64,000 nucleotides of DNA from Ctena decussata (Eukaryota > Mollusca > Bivalvia > Lucinida > Lucinidae). The stretch's first letter is position 1. The number at the start of each line of letters is the position of its first letter. Made by a program: the position numbers and the translations under genes. Of the stretch, positions 11,231-21,820 are shown in pieces. The notes below the pieces were generated by a model that was not told the DNA's origin, searched no databases, and saw nothing but the letters and a program-made list of their open reading frames with translations. The stretch is from NCBI GenBank assembly GCA_963989385.1, contig OZ022510.1, positions 558,501-622,500 on the forward strand. Direction: 5' to 3'.

Positions 11231-11944
11231 ACATTTTTGGGCATATTATTTCACGTTCCCCATTTATTTCAGTCGGGACTTGGCTGGGCTGTGATTAGTG
11301 ACCTTTTCTGTGTATCTTTTGTTTATTCTAAGGCAATACCGGTTTAAACGCGTGTGGCTTGAAACTACGATAAAACTGATCAGAGACATAATTCTGCAGG
11401 CACCAAAATTCTGTGTCGTTCTGGTTTACACCAAACCAATACAAAAAAGCCTCTCTATGACAAAGCTGAGCAAAGGACTTTATGGCATCTAAATGGGTTT
11501 CTACTCTAAATACATCCAGTTGTTCCTGGCATATAGATTTGTTACAATGTAACAGTTTTCTGTCGTAACTAATTTTCTGCAGACATGTTTACTGATTTTA
11601 TTGGCACCGCCTGTTAAGCTGAGGGAAAACTTGCGTTACACTGCAAGGTAATGGTATTTTGAAAGCAACATTCTATCATTTAATACCTGTTTAAGAAATG
11701 ACATGGACATCTGAAAAACGTAGTCGAGAAATTGCAAATTTCTGACAGACGACATTTTGACATAAAATGATAGTAGTCTTTTACCCTGGCAAGATGTATC
11801 CTATCGGAAATAAAGCTTAACCTGTTATAACCAGTGGACTCTTCTATTCTGATAAACTGTGTGTGTCCGTGTGTCAATTAAGGGGAGTCTGGGGCGTATT
11901 TCATCATATTTTTTTTATTTCAAGGTAAAACTTTGTTTGTCTTA

Positions 11945-12216
11945 TGCAAATAGTGAAGACCTTAATCAGCGTCCAACGGATACGATGTAGGAGATCGCTG
12001 GTTCCAATCCGGGTTGGGTCAGCCGGCAACTGGAAAACTCTCTCTCTGTCAACCCAAAAGTAAATCGTACCTTCTTCGAATCGGGGGAAAGAATGAGGAA
12101 GCAAATGGAAAAGGATGGGTCCGCCTGTCATATGCTGTGCCCAAAATGCAGTGGGTCTCTCTGACATATACTGCTTGACTGGCACTTGGCTATGAGAAAC
12201 CTTTACCTTTATTTTT
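11945..12216 (+). mobile_element. tRNA-derived SINE, family B
   Basis: A degenerate tRNA-like head with B box GGTTCCAATCC is followed by GGAAAACTCTCTCTCTGTCA, then CTTCTTCGAATCGGGG, GGATGGGTCCGCCTGTCAT and GAGAAACCTTTACCTTTATT. The body matches 46060-46335 throughout. Non-coding; pol III promoter remains only. Confidence 0.75.
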
Positions 12217-12650
12217 TATGCTCACACAGGCTTAGAGTAATGATGTAAAAACCCCCAGAAAAAACGTACATGTGATATCAGGTTACAACTGTCTTATTCC
12301 GGTATAAGATTATACCACATTATATGTTTCTATCTTGCCTTGATGCATCATTTTATGCATCTTTGTCATATATTTCATGCATAGTGATCTTTAATGTGCG
12401 TAAATTCAAAAATGTTTTTGACAGTTATGTTACGGTATGTTTCATCGTTCACATGAGATCGACGTTTCTGTAATGCCTATAGTTATTTTTATTTTGTCTA
12501 AAGGGTAGGACTGATTTTTCTGATCAATTCCGAAAAATAATAATACGTCACAAACGTATTGGCTATAATTTAAATGTTATGCGACAATCTGCATGCTTAG
12601 TGATTAACCCAATCACGGTTGATAGCTTTGCTGCACTCTTTAATTGCACA

Positions 12651-12936
12651 CCGGGGGATCGGTCGTCAGACTCTATGATGGCCCCGACCTAAAGCTATAT
12701 ATTTTAGTTGGTTGGGACCGGAGCCTTTTTGTCTGTTGCTTGGTCCACCGGGGCTCAACTGGTGACCTTCTATTGCTTCAGATTTCTAGTGGGGTTGTTT
12801 GGCAGGACAGGGATCTCCACCTGTCAGACGGCCCGTTGTATCTGTTGAGTCCTCGTCTTTGCTTCTTCATGGTGTTGAAATTTGATTTATGTGTTTACCG
12901 TGATGATTCATTGACGAGTTAGAGGGTTATCATGCG
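12651..12936. other. GC-richer stretch, no gene recognised
   Basis: A 92-codon open frame here begins with TTG rather than ATG, has no recognisable domain, and abuts a family A copy. Probably repeat-derived. Confidence 0.4.
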
Positions 12937-13310
12937 AACCGAACAACCAACTAAATGTTTTGTACCACTTCAGAAACTGAGGGTGAGGTTGGGCCTGTAA
13001 AATCGATTTAAGCCCCCCAGTAATTCATTGCTGACCGTTCCAAGGCGGTAGTTCTGTTGTGGTTCTTTGTTGCCTGTTTTTGGTGTCAGAGTTTCTGTGG
13101 TGTTTTGCCTTGTGTGTGTTATTATTATTTTTGGTTCGGTTTGGGTTGCTGAGTGGCCACCTTTTGGGAACAAGCTGCTCACTCGGTTGGCCATATGTTC
13201 TCTGTATCTTGATTATTTGTAATCTTAGTTGTTTCCAACTATGGTTTGAGGGCTGGATTTGGATTTTGATTGTTTCAGTTCCTGGTCTTTGCATACTTTT
13301 TACTTTTGTC
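12937..13310 (-). repeat. Dispersed repeat family A, most complete minus-strand copy
   Basis: The plus strand shows TAAGCCCCCCAGTAATTCAT, CGTTCCAAGGCGGTAGTTCT, CTGAGTGGCCACCTTTTGGG, GTTGGCCATATGTTCTCTG and CTGGTCTTTGCATACTTTTT. It joins modules seen separately at 4440, 7325 and 25930, so it defines the family layout. Confidence 0.7.
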
Positions 13311-14285
13311 TTGTTAACTGCATTTACACAGATCCCCCAGGACACACAGATACACGCACATATACTAATAACATAAACGTTTTTACCTTCCAAATAAACA
13401 ATTTGAATGCAACGATACCGTAGGATGGTGTGGGCTCTAAGCATATGTGTTGTTTCTAAGCATAGTAAAAACTGGTTAGTGATCAGAACTAAAACAATCC
13501 TATCTAATAGCCCGCCTTGAAAAATTGAAGATTACACATATATCAAGAAAGTTCAGGAAAATCATACCAAATAAAGCACTGAGAGACCATGATGGAACTC
13601 TCTGTCTAAGGTTAACCATGCGAGCAGTGACTTGCCTGACCTACGATCAAGTTCCAAATGTCAAATACCATACCTATACAATTAAGAATTAAGTGTCTGT
13701 TTAGGAAGACTAGATAAGATTATTCATAAACCGTCTCTCTGGAGAGACACAGTATCAATATTGTATAGAATTATTAATTGAAAAGAACATCTGATGGTAT
13801 GATGTCCTTTAATACCAAAAGTTTCTCCAGAGGGCATAATAAATATGCACAGTTATTGAGTACAATGCTTATAAAATGTCTTCCAAAGTTGAATGTGTCA
13901 CTGAACTGGGTTTAAACTTACGAATATACACAACTTCTTAGTCTTCATAAAAAATAGTCAATGATTGAATATTCAATTCTATAAATCATAATTGATATAA
14001 CAGTGGTTTTGTTGCATTAGACGTCTTCATTTCAACCTACGTTTCCAAAAAATAATGGTTTGCTAATAAAATGTAAGCTGTACTTTTACTTAGTAGATGT
14101 ATGGATGGATGGATGAATTGCAATTTTACGTCATTTTCAATAGTATTTCATGGCGATAAGAGGGGTAGCCGTGTGCACTGGAAATCCGTTTACGATCTAA
14201 ACGATCTATCATATCCAGCAACAAGTCAGCGCTCAACACACTGAGGTATTGGGGTTCCTTCATACTTGTTAAAGAGCACATTTAA
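13311..14285. other. No gene recognised
   Basis: Contains a short (ATGG)n tract at 14096-14115 followed by ATGAATTGCAATTTTACGTC, related to the LINE 3' tail at 40047-40110. Otherwise nothing seen. Confidence 0.45.
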
Positions 14286-15358
14286 AGAGTAACTACACTT
14301 CAGGAACTGACTGAATCAGATCCCAAACCCTATCCCCAACATCAAAGGGAAAGATTGACAAAGACATCCCAACAAACAATAAATTACAAGTGATAAGCCG
14401 AGTCAGCAGCTCTTTCCCAAATAGATGGCAACTCAGCTATCTTTATTGAACTAAATAATTTAGACCAACAGACGTATCATTTTCTCGTCTTTTTTTGTTG
14501 TTTTTGCTTAAATCCTTTTATTTTCACAACTTGATTATTTATGGAAATTTGGGCATCAATAAAGCCCCACTTGGCACACAACTTTTTAACAACATTGAAT
14601 CAATGCTGCCTCAATATTATAACGTGTACAGAAGTACACTTTAAGGAACCTGCGGCGTATGCGTTTAAATTCGACATACCACCAAAGTATATGTAACTGA
14701 AAATTGTTCGTCCTATGCTGCAATATCTAAAGACAGATGCGTGTTTTAGTTATCTGAGATATCCATAAATTATTGTCCAAAATCACATTCAGAGTCTGCA
14801 ATAAGCAATTTAATTGAATGTAATCTAACAATAAATGCAAGTGCTATAGACATTTTTATTATTATTTTATTGGAGTGGTAATAAAGCGATCGTATTGATA
14901 TGTTGTTTGGAATTCTCAGACCATTTTGAGCCCGGGAATACCAGCGCATAATCATTCGCCATCAAGACAGTCACTGTATCTTGTATAGTTCAACTGAGTA
15001 TGCCCTATATAATGTGAATGTGCCTTCGGTACTTTTGTTGCGATTGCATTTGTATTATGTTCGGTGTTGTTTAATTTATTGTGTTCTCATTTTAACCCTT
15101 CTATAATAAAAGTAGAAAATAGGTAAAAATAATTGTCAAATGTTTTTCGTATAATTTGCTTAGTCTGTTGTAACCCTTCTGTTGGTCTGAATTATTTAGT
15201 TCAATAAGGATAGCTGAGTTGCCATCTATTTGGGAAAGAGCTGCTGACTCGGCTTGTAATTTATTGTTTGTTGGGATGTCTTTGTCAATCTTTCCCTTTG
15301 ATGTTGGGGATAGGGTTTGGGATCTGATTCAGTCTGTTCCTGAAGTGTAGTTACTCTT
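14286..15358. mobile_element. Inverted-repeat DNA element with about 190-bp arms
   Basis: Left arm 14286-14475 and right arm 15170-15358 are inverse copies at about 97 percent identity by eye (AAGAGTAACTACACTTCAGG at the outer end, TTTAGACCAACAGA at the inner end). TTA lies directly outside each AAGAG end, compatible with a 3-bp TTA target duplication as in PIF/Harbinger elements. The interior of about 690 bp belongs to the duplicated block and has no transposase. Confidence 0.65.
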
Positions 15359-15659
15359 TTAGACTGACAGGGCGTGGGCAGATGCTAAGAGAACTACAAG
15401 ACTTTTATTCGTGGCACAATCCTTGGTTGGGATTTGATGGGTACATCTTACGTGGATTATGCGGGAAGCTATTTGATAGTGTACGACATGTTTTTCCCCC
15501 GTCACTCATGCTATTAAAATTAAGAAGAAAATCTCTCTGTAGATAAATAATGCAGAATACCGTCATTCTGTCTGCTGAGAAAATGAATAATAGTTGCCAT
15601 TTGATACTGGGCTTCTGAATTTGAGGTCGTGTAAGGCATTGGTCAGGAACGGATTCAAC

Positions 15660-16200
15660 AGTATTTCAATCCTGCACACCGAACGGGAAAGGGACATCTA
15701 CAACTAACACGGCACTAGAATAAACAGCCACAGAAAAAGCAAGGTTTAGGTTTAACCAAGCTCCTTTCCAAAAGATTGCCACAATATTATCCTAAACAAA
15801 CTGTACAATTAAGCCAAAGAGTAACAAAAAGCGGACAAACAATTACAATTAGAATGAACCGCAATTGAAGCAACATCGTAGAACGTTAAGCGACAAACCA
15901 TTGGGAGGTTATATGGCGGGAAGAGGGGCGGTTGTTAAACCGGTGCAGTGGTTCATATACACAAAGAACTTGTCCAGTCCGCAATAGAGTGGTCAACAAG
16001 TTATAGGTACATGTATGACGTGAAACATCTGCTTTACCCTATTTTCTAAGTGGGCAGCTATATAGGTGGCCACATTACTAGCAGACCACAGACATGTTAT
16101 ATTGAGGAACCACAACAGAAATACCGCCTTTGAATTGTAAAATTACTAAGACAGGGTTTTGGGGGCTTAAACCAGTCTTACGTTCAAACAACTTCGCACT
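15660..16200 (+). repeat. Degraded family A sequence
   Basis: GAGGAACCACAACAGAAATA and GCCTTTGAATTGTAAAATTA near 16115 are the family end; the left part is weak. Confidence 0.4.
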
Positions 16201-16309
16201 AGTTTTTGCAGTGGTTGATTGTCGGCGTGAAAAACCTCTGCTCATCTAGAATTAAATCAGCCAACAACCGTTCAAACTAATGTTAGTGATCTGGACTGAG
16301 CCAGGCCCA

Positions 16310-16418
16310 GAGGTTATAAAACTGGAGTACATTCTCAAACTCAAAATAAAGCACACTGATTGGCTGCTTCCGAGTGCTTTATTCTGAGTTTGAGATTATT
16401 CTCAAGTTTTATAACCTC
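16310..16418. mobile_element. GAGGTTATAA foldback MITE, copy 1
   Basis: GAGGTTATAAAACTGGAGTA to CTCAAGTTTTATAACCTC, arms about 45 bp around CTGATTGGCTGCTTCC. The same family as 60491-60626. An extra CCAGGCCCA lies outside the left end here and outside the right end of the other copy. Confidence 0.85.
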
Positions 16419-16848
16419 ACACCCTGAATTGTGACAGAAATTGTAACAGAATTTCATTCAGAAAATTATTTAGTAAATGCATTATTTTTTTTAGATACAA
16501 TTCCATGAGTATATTGATTAAACATTTGAGTAATATGGTTTAAACCGCAGTGACAGGCCAGATGATTCTAACGTGTTTCGCTTGGGACATAATTATGAAA
16601 TTTCAAGGTTAGTCGCAAAGCAATAACATCTCACGAGAGTGAAAATTACAAAATATCAGTTTTATAAAACTATTATTCTGAAAGCTCCTCTATGATTCTG
16701 CTGAACAAACGACGTTACAAAAATTAAATAATTTTCTACTTCAAACACATTCACTCAAGTTCACTACATAATGTTCTGTAAAAGGGTTATCCTTTGGAAG
16801 CAAGGATTACACCAAAGAACTGAACACTGTCGAGTATACAAGTTTTCT

Positions 16849-16894
16849 GGGCCAGACTAGCTAGTTTCGGCCAATTAGGCCTCATCAGTCACCC
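16849..16894 (-). ncRNA. Hammerhead ribozyme 1 (type I)
   Basis: Read on the minus strand. CTGATGA is followed by stem II (GGCC, loop TAATT, GGCC) and GAAAC. A very short stem III (ACT, loop AGCT, AGT) ends in the cleavage triplet GTC, with the cut between 16855 and 16854. Stem I pairs GGGTGA with TGGCCC, less well than in an ideal GGGTCA version because of one G-G mismatch. All core nucleotides are present. Such short stem III forms are known to work mainly as dimers, which suits a tandem array. Confidence 0.85.
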
Positions 16895-17109
16895 TCAAAT
16901 ATTTTTAAAGTTCTACAATGGAATCAAGGATTCCAAAGGACTAGAAAATAAAATCTACACTATGATGAAGGGCAGGGAGACTTTTTACGGTGACCACACA
17001 GTCCCAATCACCAGCTGTAGTGAAGTTCAATATGTTCTTCAAAAGGGTTATCCTTTGGAAGCAAGGATCACACCAAAGAACTGAACACTGTCGAGTGTAC
17101 AAGTTTTCT

Positions 17110-17155
17110 GGGCCAGACTAGCTAGTTTCGGCCAATAAGGCCTCATCAGTGACAC
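17110..17155 (-). ncRNA. Hammerhead ribozyme 2 (type I)
   Basis: Same core as ribozyme 1: CTGATGA, GGCC-TTATT-GGCC, GAAAC, loop AGCT, GTC, with the cut between 17116 and 17115. Stem I is GTGTCA with TGGCCC, so the first four pairs form (one is a T-G wobble) and one mismatch follows. The core is intact. Confidence 0.85.
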
Positions 17156-17370
17156 TCAAATATTTTTAAAGTTCTACAATGGAATCAATGAATCCAAAGG
17201 ACTAGAAAATAAAATCTACAGTATGATGAAGGGTAGGGAGACTTTTTACGGTGACCACACAGTCCCAATCACCAGTTGTAGTGAAGTTCAATATGTTCTA
17301 TGAAAGGGTTATCCTTTGGAAGCAAATATCACACCAAAGAACTGAAAACTGTCGAGTGAACAAGTTTTCT

Positions 17371-17416
17371 GGGCCAGACTAGCTAGTTTCGGCCAATTAG
17401 GCCTCATCAGTAACCC
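17371..17416 (-). ncRNA. Hammerhead ribozyme 3 (type I)
   Basis: CTGATGA, GGCC-TAATT-GGCC, GAAAC, AGCT loop and GTC are all present, with the cut between 17377 and 17376. Stem I GGGTTA with TGGCCC gives six pairs including two T-G wobbles. Together with ribozymes 1 and 2 it sets the 261-nt spacing. Confidence 0.85.
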
Positions 17417-17850
17417 TCAAATATTTTTAAAGTTCTACAAAGCTGTTTTCTGACGTGACCAAATTTCTGCACCGACACATAACTGATACGATTGGAACCT
17501 TCATGTTTACGTGAAAAAAGAAATTTGCGTTAAACTGCAGGGTAATGGCATTTTGAAAACAATACCATTTCGTTTATCATCTTTCCGCAAATGATTTCTC
17601 ACATATAGGCAGCTGGGAACTGAAGTTGAAAAATTGCAAACTTCTTACTGACGACGTTTCAAAAGATCTAATAACCTTTTACCCTAGTAAAGTGTTTCTT
17701 GTCTGCAACAAAGCAAAATAATTATAGGCATGCCATCAAACATTCTTTGTAATGATATTTGAAAATTAATATCTTTGATGACATTTTGCAATATGTATTC
17801 TGTTTCTGTTTTATCTTAGGTATAGCTTTGCTGTACCTGTTTCAGATTGC

Positions 17851-18183
17851 GCATTTGTACGGATCTGCCGCGGTATCACGAAGAACTCAAATGTTACATT
17901 AGAGGGGGAGGCATCTTATATTCTATCAAAAGTCTGTTATATGCCTTCAGAAAATGTCTCCTGTCTATTGCTGTACGCTGACATCTTAAACTGTAATGCC
18001 ACATATACAAACGGCCGTATTGTTAGTGATATAATTTTATTGACAGTGAATTGTGTTCTGTAGCTAACAACTTTCGACAACATAAATCGACTTGAATTGA
18101 CATATACGTTACTAAAATATGTCAACACATGGCCTTATGTTGTCAAAAAAAATAATAACGATATTAAAAATGTTTCTTCCTTG
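17851..18183. other. Nothing recognised
   Basis: A 63-codon minus ORF (17937-18128) has no recognisable features. Confidence 0.4.
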
Positions 18184-18390
18184 CCCAGCCGTGTAGCGCA
18201 GTCGGTAGCGCGTCAAAGATCCATGGTTTGATCCCCGGTCCGGCCACATACTTTCTTGGAGATTGATTCTTCCCCTTCCACTGATTCAAGAAGCTAGGTC
18301 AGTTGTCAGTAATTGGCGAAGGTTTGTGCACTGAGAACTAGTTTAGCGCTTAGGTGGTAAAAGATATGGTTAAGCTTAACAACTGACGAA
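18184..18390 (+). mobile_element. tRNA-derived SINE, family A, 3'-truncated
   Basis: The head has A box TAGCGCAGTCGGTAGCGCG and B box GGTTTGATCC and ends CCGGTCCGGCCACA. The body (TTCCACTGATTCAAGAAG, GGCGAAGGTTTGTGCACTGA, TTTAGCGCTTAGG) matches 19810-19910. Confidence 0.8.
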
Positions 18391-19435
18391 TCTTAGCATG
18401 CGCCATTGACGTTTAAACGTGTTAATTCGGTCCAGTGTGCAATGATTCACGGGTGCTTCAGTTCAATGCAGAATCAAATCCCGAGAAAAACAATAGGCTA
18501 AAATTAAAGGTCACACCATGGTTAATTTAACTGTGAAGTTTCTTCATTGAAGTATAACGTAACTGTGAGAAAATGATGATGTTAGTCTGAGACTTTTGAC
18601 TTATGCTCAGTAACCGGGAAGAATTTTCTTTCTGAATTGTTATCATTATCATATCGGTAGCTACCAAACAATCATACACTCAAAGGGGATTCGAGAAATA
18701 CCGGTTAGAAACAAGTTTTTAAAAACAAGGGAAAACGTCAAATTTTCGAACTTTGTAAACCTCATACTCGTTGCATATTCAAATGTTTTAGAGCGTTTTC
18801 CTTTATTTTAACAGCAAACCGGCCGCCTTATTATGGTTGTGGCTTTTGTACGTGATCATAGATGTCGCTCAGATACAATGGTCATAAAAACTGACGTCAC
18901 GAATGTTCAAACGCTACAATTGAGCAATCTTGATTCTTTTACCTGCCAGTCCATCTCAAACGACCGGCCTTTTTATTTTTTAGCAGTAAAGTGACAATAA
19001 AATCCTAATATGGTGGATCTGACACATACCAAAAAAATGCTATATTTATTGTGCATAGTATATAATCATACAGAAAAAGAGAGAAAATAGGTTCCACAGA
19101 AAAAGTTGACACAGTTAAGCAGTAGATTCTGTATGTACGGGTTTCAATTAAGTACCGCTTGTTTCATTTAAACCACGAGATATTTTAATCAAAACTGAAC
19201 CTTATTTATTGTAAACCTTTGACAATTCTTTCTTCAAGCCCAAACTTAATTAAACGCAGCTGATTTAATCAGTTTATCTTAAACCCTGCATGTTCACTTG
19301 AGCAAAAACGTTGCGGCGGCTTGAAAAGATCGACCTTGCGTTTAGTATGATTCTTTTGCCTCTCGGTGTAACATAACAACAGTACTTGCATTAGTCTAGA
19401 GTAGCTTCTAAAAGAAGAATGTGTAAACTAAAAAA
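18391..19435. other. No gene recognised
   Basis: One TGACGTCA near 18893; otherwise AT-rich with no repeats I can name. Confidence 0.45.
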
Positions 19436-19560
19436 ACATACCGTAACGTGGTAATTTTCGGGGGTCTAAATTTTCGCGATTTTCGGTACAAAACATAATC
19501 ATTATTTTTGCGATATTTTTGTTTGCGGTCCTTAATGTGCGTGAAAATTTAAAATCAGTT
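19436..19560. repeat. TTTTCGCG-type MITE fragment
   Basis: ACCGTAACGTGGTAATTTTC and TAAATTTTCGCGATTTTCGG resemble a dispersed short repeat also seen at 20990-21080 (CAAAATACGGTGAAAATTGG). Confidence 0.4.
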
Positions 19561-19725
19561 GTTTACAAAAATGTCGAAGTATTAGCTGGAAAGTAACAGA
19601 AGAACTCTATAAGAGTCCAGCTTTCGTTCTAATCCCAAGCCTGCACTGTATATTATGTATGTTACAATTTCTAAAATGAATAAAATATGTTTAAACCGAA
19701 GTAACAGAGAATAATACGTATTTTT

Positions 19726-20012
19726 AGCCGGGCTGCGTAGCGAAGTGGGTAGAGCGTCTGGCTCATGAGCCAGAGGTCCCGGGTTCGATATCCGGTCCGG
19801 CCACAAGCTTTCATTTCTCCTTCCGCTGATTCAAGAAGGGTAGTTGTCACTTACTGGCGAAAGTATGTGCACTTACATGTAGTACTGGTTAAACGCTTAG
19901 GAGGTCTAAGCCTGCCCAGGAATAGTGTGGTTAAGGTAACTGACCGTCCCGACATGACCATAACTGTTTACCGTGGACGTAAAAGAATCAGCAACAAGAA
20001 CAATAAATCTTA
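19726..20012 (+). mobile_element. tRNA-derived SINE, family A, complete
   Basis: The 5' head (19726-19803) folds as a tRNA with a CAT anticodon, T-arm CCGGG-TTCGATA-TCCGG and a GGCCA 3' end. The first acceptor pair is lost, position 8 is C, and the D-stem (GCGT against GAGC) has a mismatch. A body shared with 18184-18390 follows, then ACTGACCGTCCCGACATGACC and an A-rich tail. It is a SINE with a tRNA-Met-like head, not a working tRNA gene. Confidence 0.85.
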
Positions 20013-20196
20013 GAAATTTTATTACCTAATGCTGTACTTAAAGTTGAATACAGTAATTATTTACAGCTTTAAATTTGGCTCTGAATAAAACTGGTGTCAT
20101 CAGCAAGATTATCATTTTAATTGATACGAATCATTGTTGTGTGATCAATTAGCTTGGTAAACTTTTGCATTATCCGCTCCTCAGAATTCCTTTTAA

Positions 20197-20621
20197 TTTA
20201 TTGACCTCATCTATACATGTGAACTTGAAATTAAAGACACCACAGAGTCCTGTTCATCTGCCTCATACTTAGATTGTTATCTCTATATTGAAAATGGAAA
20301 GCTTGTTACAAGGCTTTATGACAAGAGGGACGACTTCAATTTTCCCACAGTTAACTTTCCATATTACTAGTAATATCCCTTTGGCACCTTCAGACAGAGT
20401 TTATGTTTCTCAGCTAGTCCGCTATGCTAGAGCCTGTTTCAAATATGAAAACTTTGTTAAAAGAGGAAGCCTACTCCCCCGTAAACTGTTGACACAAGGT
20501 TATCAGAAAGTAAAGCTTGTGTCGACAGTTAAAAGTTTTTATGGGGGATGATCTCGTTGATCCCTGTAATGTGGCCGTTTCTAAATCAATTTCCGATTTG
20601 GTGGCCTCAGCCGAAGCTTAG
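20197..20621 (+). pseudogene. Retroelement reverse-transcriptase C-terminal fragment
   Basis: A broken reading frame starts FIDLIYTCELEIKDTTESC, continues ASYLDCYLYIENGKLVTRLY and DKRDDFNFPTVNFPYY, then after a frame slip PLAPSDRVYVSQLVRYARA and, after another slip near 20548, DDLVDPCNVAVSKSISDLV to a stop. This is the end of the RT domain and following region of a retroelement common in marine invertebrate genomes (the YLDxYLxI..GKL..RLYDKRDDF and YISQLVRYARAC motifs are typical). Two frameshifts, and no palm-domain catalytic motif remains in the window. I cannot place it confidently in a named clade. Confidence 0.75.
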
Positions 20622-20790
20622 TTAAGCTTTCAAATACCGGGCTTTCTTTTTCACTGACTTTTTCCACTGATACAATAGATATGGCGGGTGTATTAAAATA
20701 GGCAGGCGATGCTTACTACTCGCGAGTACCTGATTACATCTCTATTTTGGGGTCCATATTTGTGAATCTAAAATATTCCGGAATTGTCAA
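20622..20790 (+). mobile_element. 3' untranslated part of the retroelement fragment
   Basis: TGATACAATAGATATGGCGG, GGCGATGCTTACTACTCGCG and TACCTGATTACATCTCTA follow the stop codon. I recall this order (GCGATGCTTACTCCTCCTGG, CCTGATCCCACCTCT) from bivalve copies of the same element. Confidence 0.5.
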
Positions 20791-21348
20791 TTTTAAAAGG
20801 ACTTACGAGTTCAAACTTATGAATTTGGTACTTTGACCACTATAATTTTATTTAGACCATGTCTTCATGACATGATTCACATTACAGTTTTAATGGTAAA
20901 CCGGTTAAGGAATCAATAATCTGTATGAGAAACGCAAAATGCCCTAATTCTCGATACACCATGTAAACCGAAAGTATTTTGTTAGAAACTGGAAAATATA
21001 TGGCGATTTTCATTTTTTGCGGTTTCATAGAGACCTCAAAATACGGTGAAAATTGGAAGACCGCGAATACTGTATCGGGTATTGGACAATGAAATTACAT
21101 CGAGGTATCATTAAGTTCAGTCACATGTAACTAATTAAGCGGTTAACTTAAGGTTAAACCTTTTTATCAAATGACGTCGCTGTTATTCAGTGGATGACGT
21201 CGTGTAATAACAATCGTATGACCACACGTGTAATAACACTTTGGCGCGTACACGTAACGTCATTGACGACGTCCATGTCAACAATGCGTTTTCTTATTGA
21301 AATAATGTTCAGTTTGAAGGCATTAAAACCCCATTTTAAAGGGTATAT
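20791..21348. other. No gene recognised
   Basis: Includes a TTTTCGCG-type MITE fragment (20990-21080) and several GACGTC words near 21170-21270. Confidence 0.4.
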
Positions 21349-21460
21349 GATAGACAGAATCTTACAGTCGTGGTCATTTCATATGAAATTTATGAAACTC
21401 GCCGAAGGTCCGTTTCATAAATTTCATATGAAATGACCACTCGTGTAAGATCCTCTATCT
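21349..21460. mobile_element. Foldback MITE with about 50-bp arms
   Basis: GATAGACAGAATCTTACAGT runs to GGTCATTTCATATGAAATTT and ATGAAAC, a short loop, then the inverse, ending GTGTAAGATCCTCTATCT. Each arm also contains the palindrome TTTCATATGAAA. Confidence 0.85.
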
Positions 21461-21820
21461 GCCAACACAAGAACCATCGATATGGTTTTATTAGGTAAAG
21501 GCAAAGCCGCTGTCATTGCATCACAGAAAGCGCATGTACCGTTCTAACACTTTGATCTGTCAATATTGCACTAGTCAGTCTTATTTCTAATAATCTGATA
21601 CCGTATTTATCCCTAGTATGGAGACCCTTCACCTATTAAAGCATTTTCTGATAAGCTTTGAACAAACTGCATTTTCTAGTTCTAGTAATTTCACTAAATT
21701 CTTAGGTGAAATGCAAATTGAGAATCAGTTAATAGAATCACCTTTAGAAGCACTCTGAATATGATTTTCTCGTTTCTTCAGCCCGAGTATTTATAGTCCT
21801 CACGGATTTGCTTTCGCGCA

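Larger units (their letters stand above)
9600..12650. repeat. Segmental duplication block, copy 1
   Basis: Anchors: CTGCAATAAGCAATTTACTT (9870), TCTCTGCAGAGAAAATG (10281), CTGCAAGGTAATGG (11640), GATAGCTTTGCTGCAC (12620). The same anchors appear in the same order and orientation at 14799, 15533, 17535 and 17820. Intervening differences are explained by MITE, SINE and retrozyme insertions. Confidence 0.6.
16757..17440 (-). mobile_element. Retrozyme: 261-bp tandem array with hammerhead ribozymes
   Basis: About 2.6 copies of a unit with an exact 261-bp period; equivalent positions are 16855, 17116 and 17377, with about 15 differences between full units. Each copy carries a type I hammerhead on the minus strand. 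No ORF spans the unit. Tandem units of a few hundred bases, each with one hammerhead, define retrozymes, which are non-autonomous retroelements reported from plants and animals including bivalves. Minus-strand transcription and self-cleavage would release 261-nt RNAs that could be circularised. The left end fades near 16757; the right end stops at 17440 inside a unit, where block-2 sequence resumes. Confidence 0.85.
14640..17850. repeat. Segmental duplication block, copy 2
   Basis: Colinear with 9600-12650 (CTGCAATAAGCAATTTAATT at 14799, TCTCTCTGTAGATAAATAAT at 15533, CTGCAGGGTAATGGCATTTT at 17537). The retrozyme array, a foldback MITE and family A sequence lie inside it. Confidence 0.6.

Noticed and set aside
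12644..12922. 92-codon plus-strand ORF in GC-richer sequence
   Set aside because: Begins with TTG, has no recognisable domain and no splice or promoter context.
13025..13444. 139-codon minus-strand ORF sharing peptide KVKSMQRPGTETIKIQIQPS with an ORF at 7233-7520
   Set aside because: The shared peptide comes from two near-identical family A copies; other copies are not open in this frame, so it is noncoding repeat.
19726..19803. Functional tRNA-Met (CAT anticodon) gene
   Set aside because: The first acceptor pair is lost, the D-stem has a mismatch and position 8 is C. The downstream body is shared with 18184-18390, so it is a SINE head.
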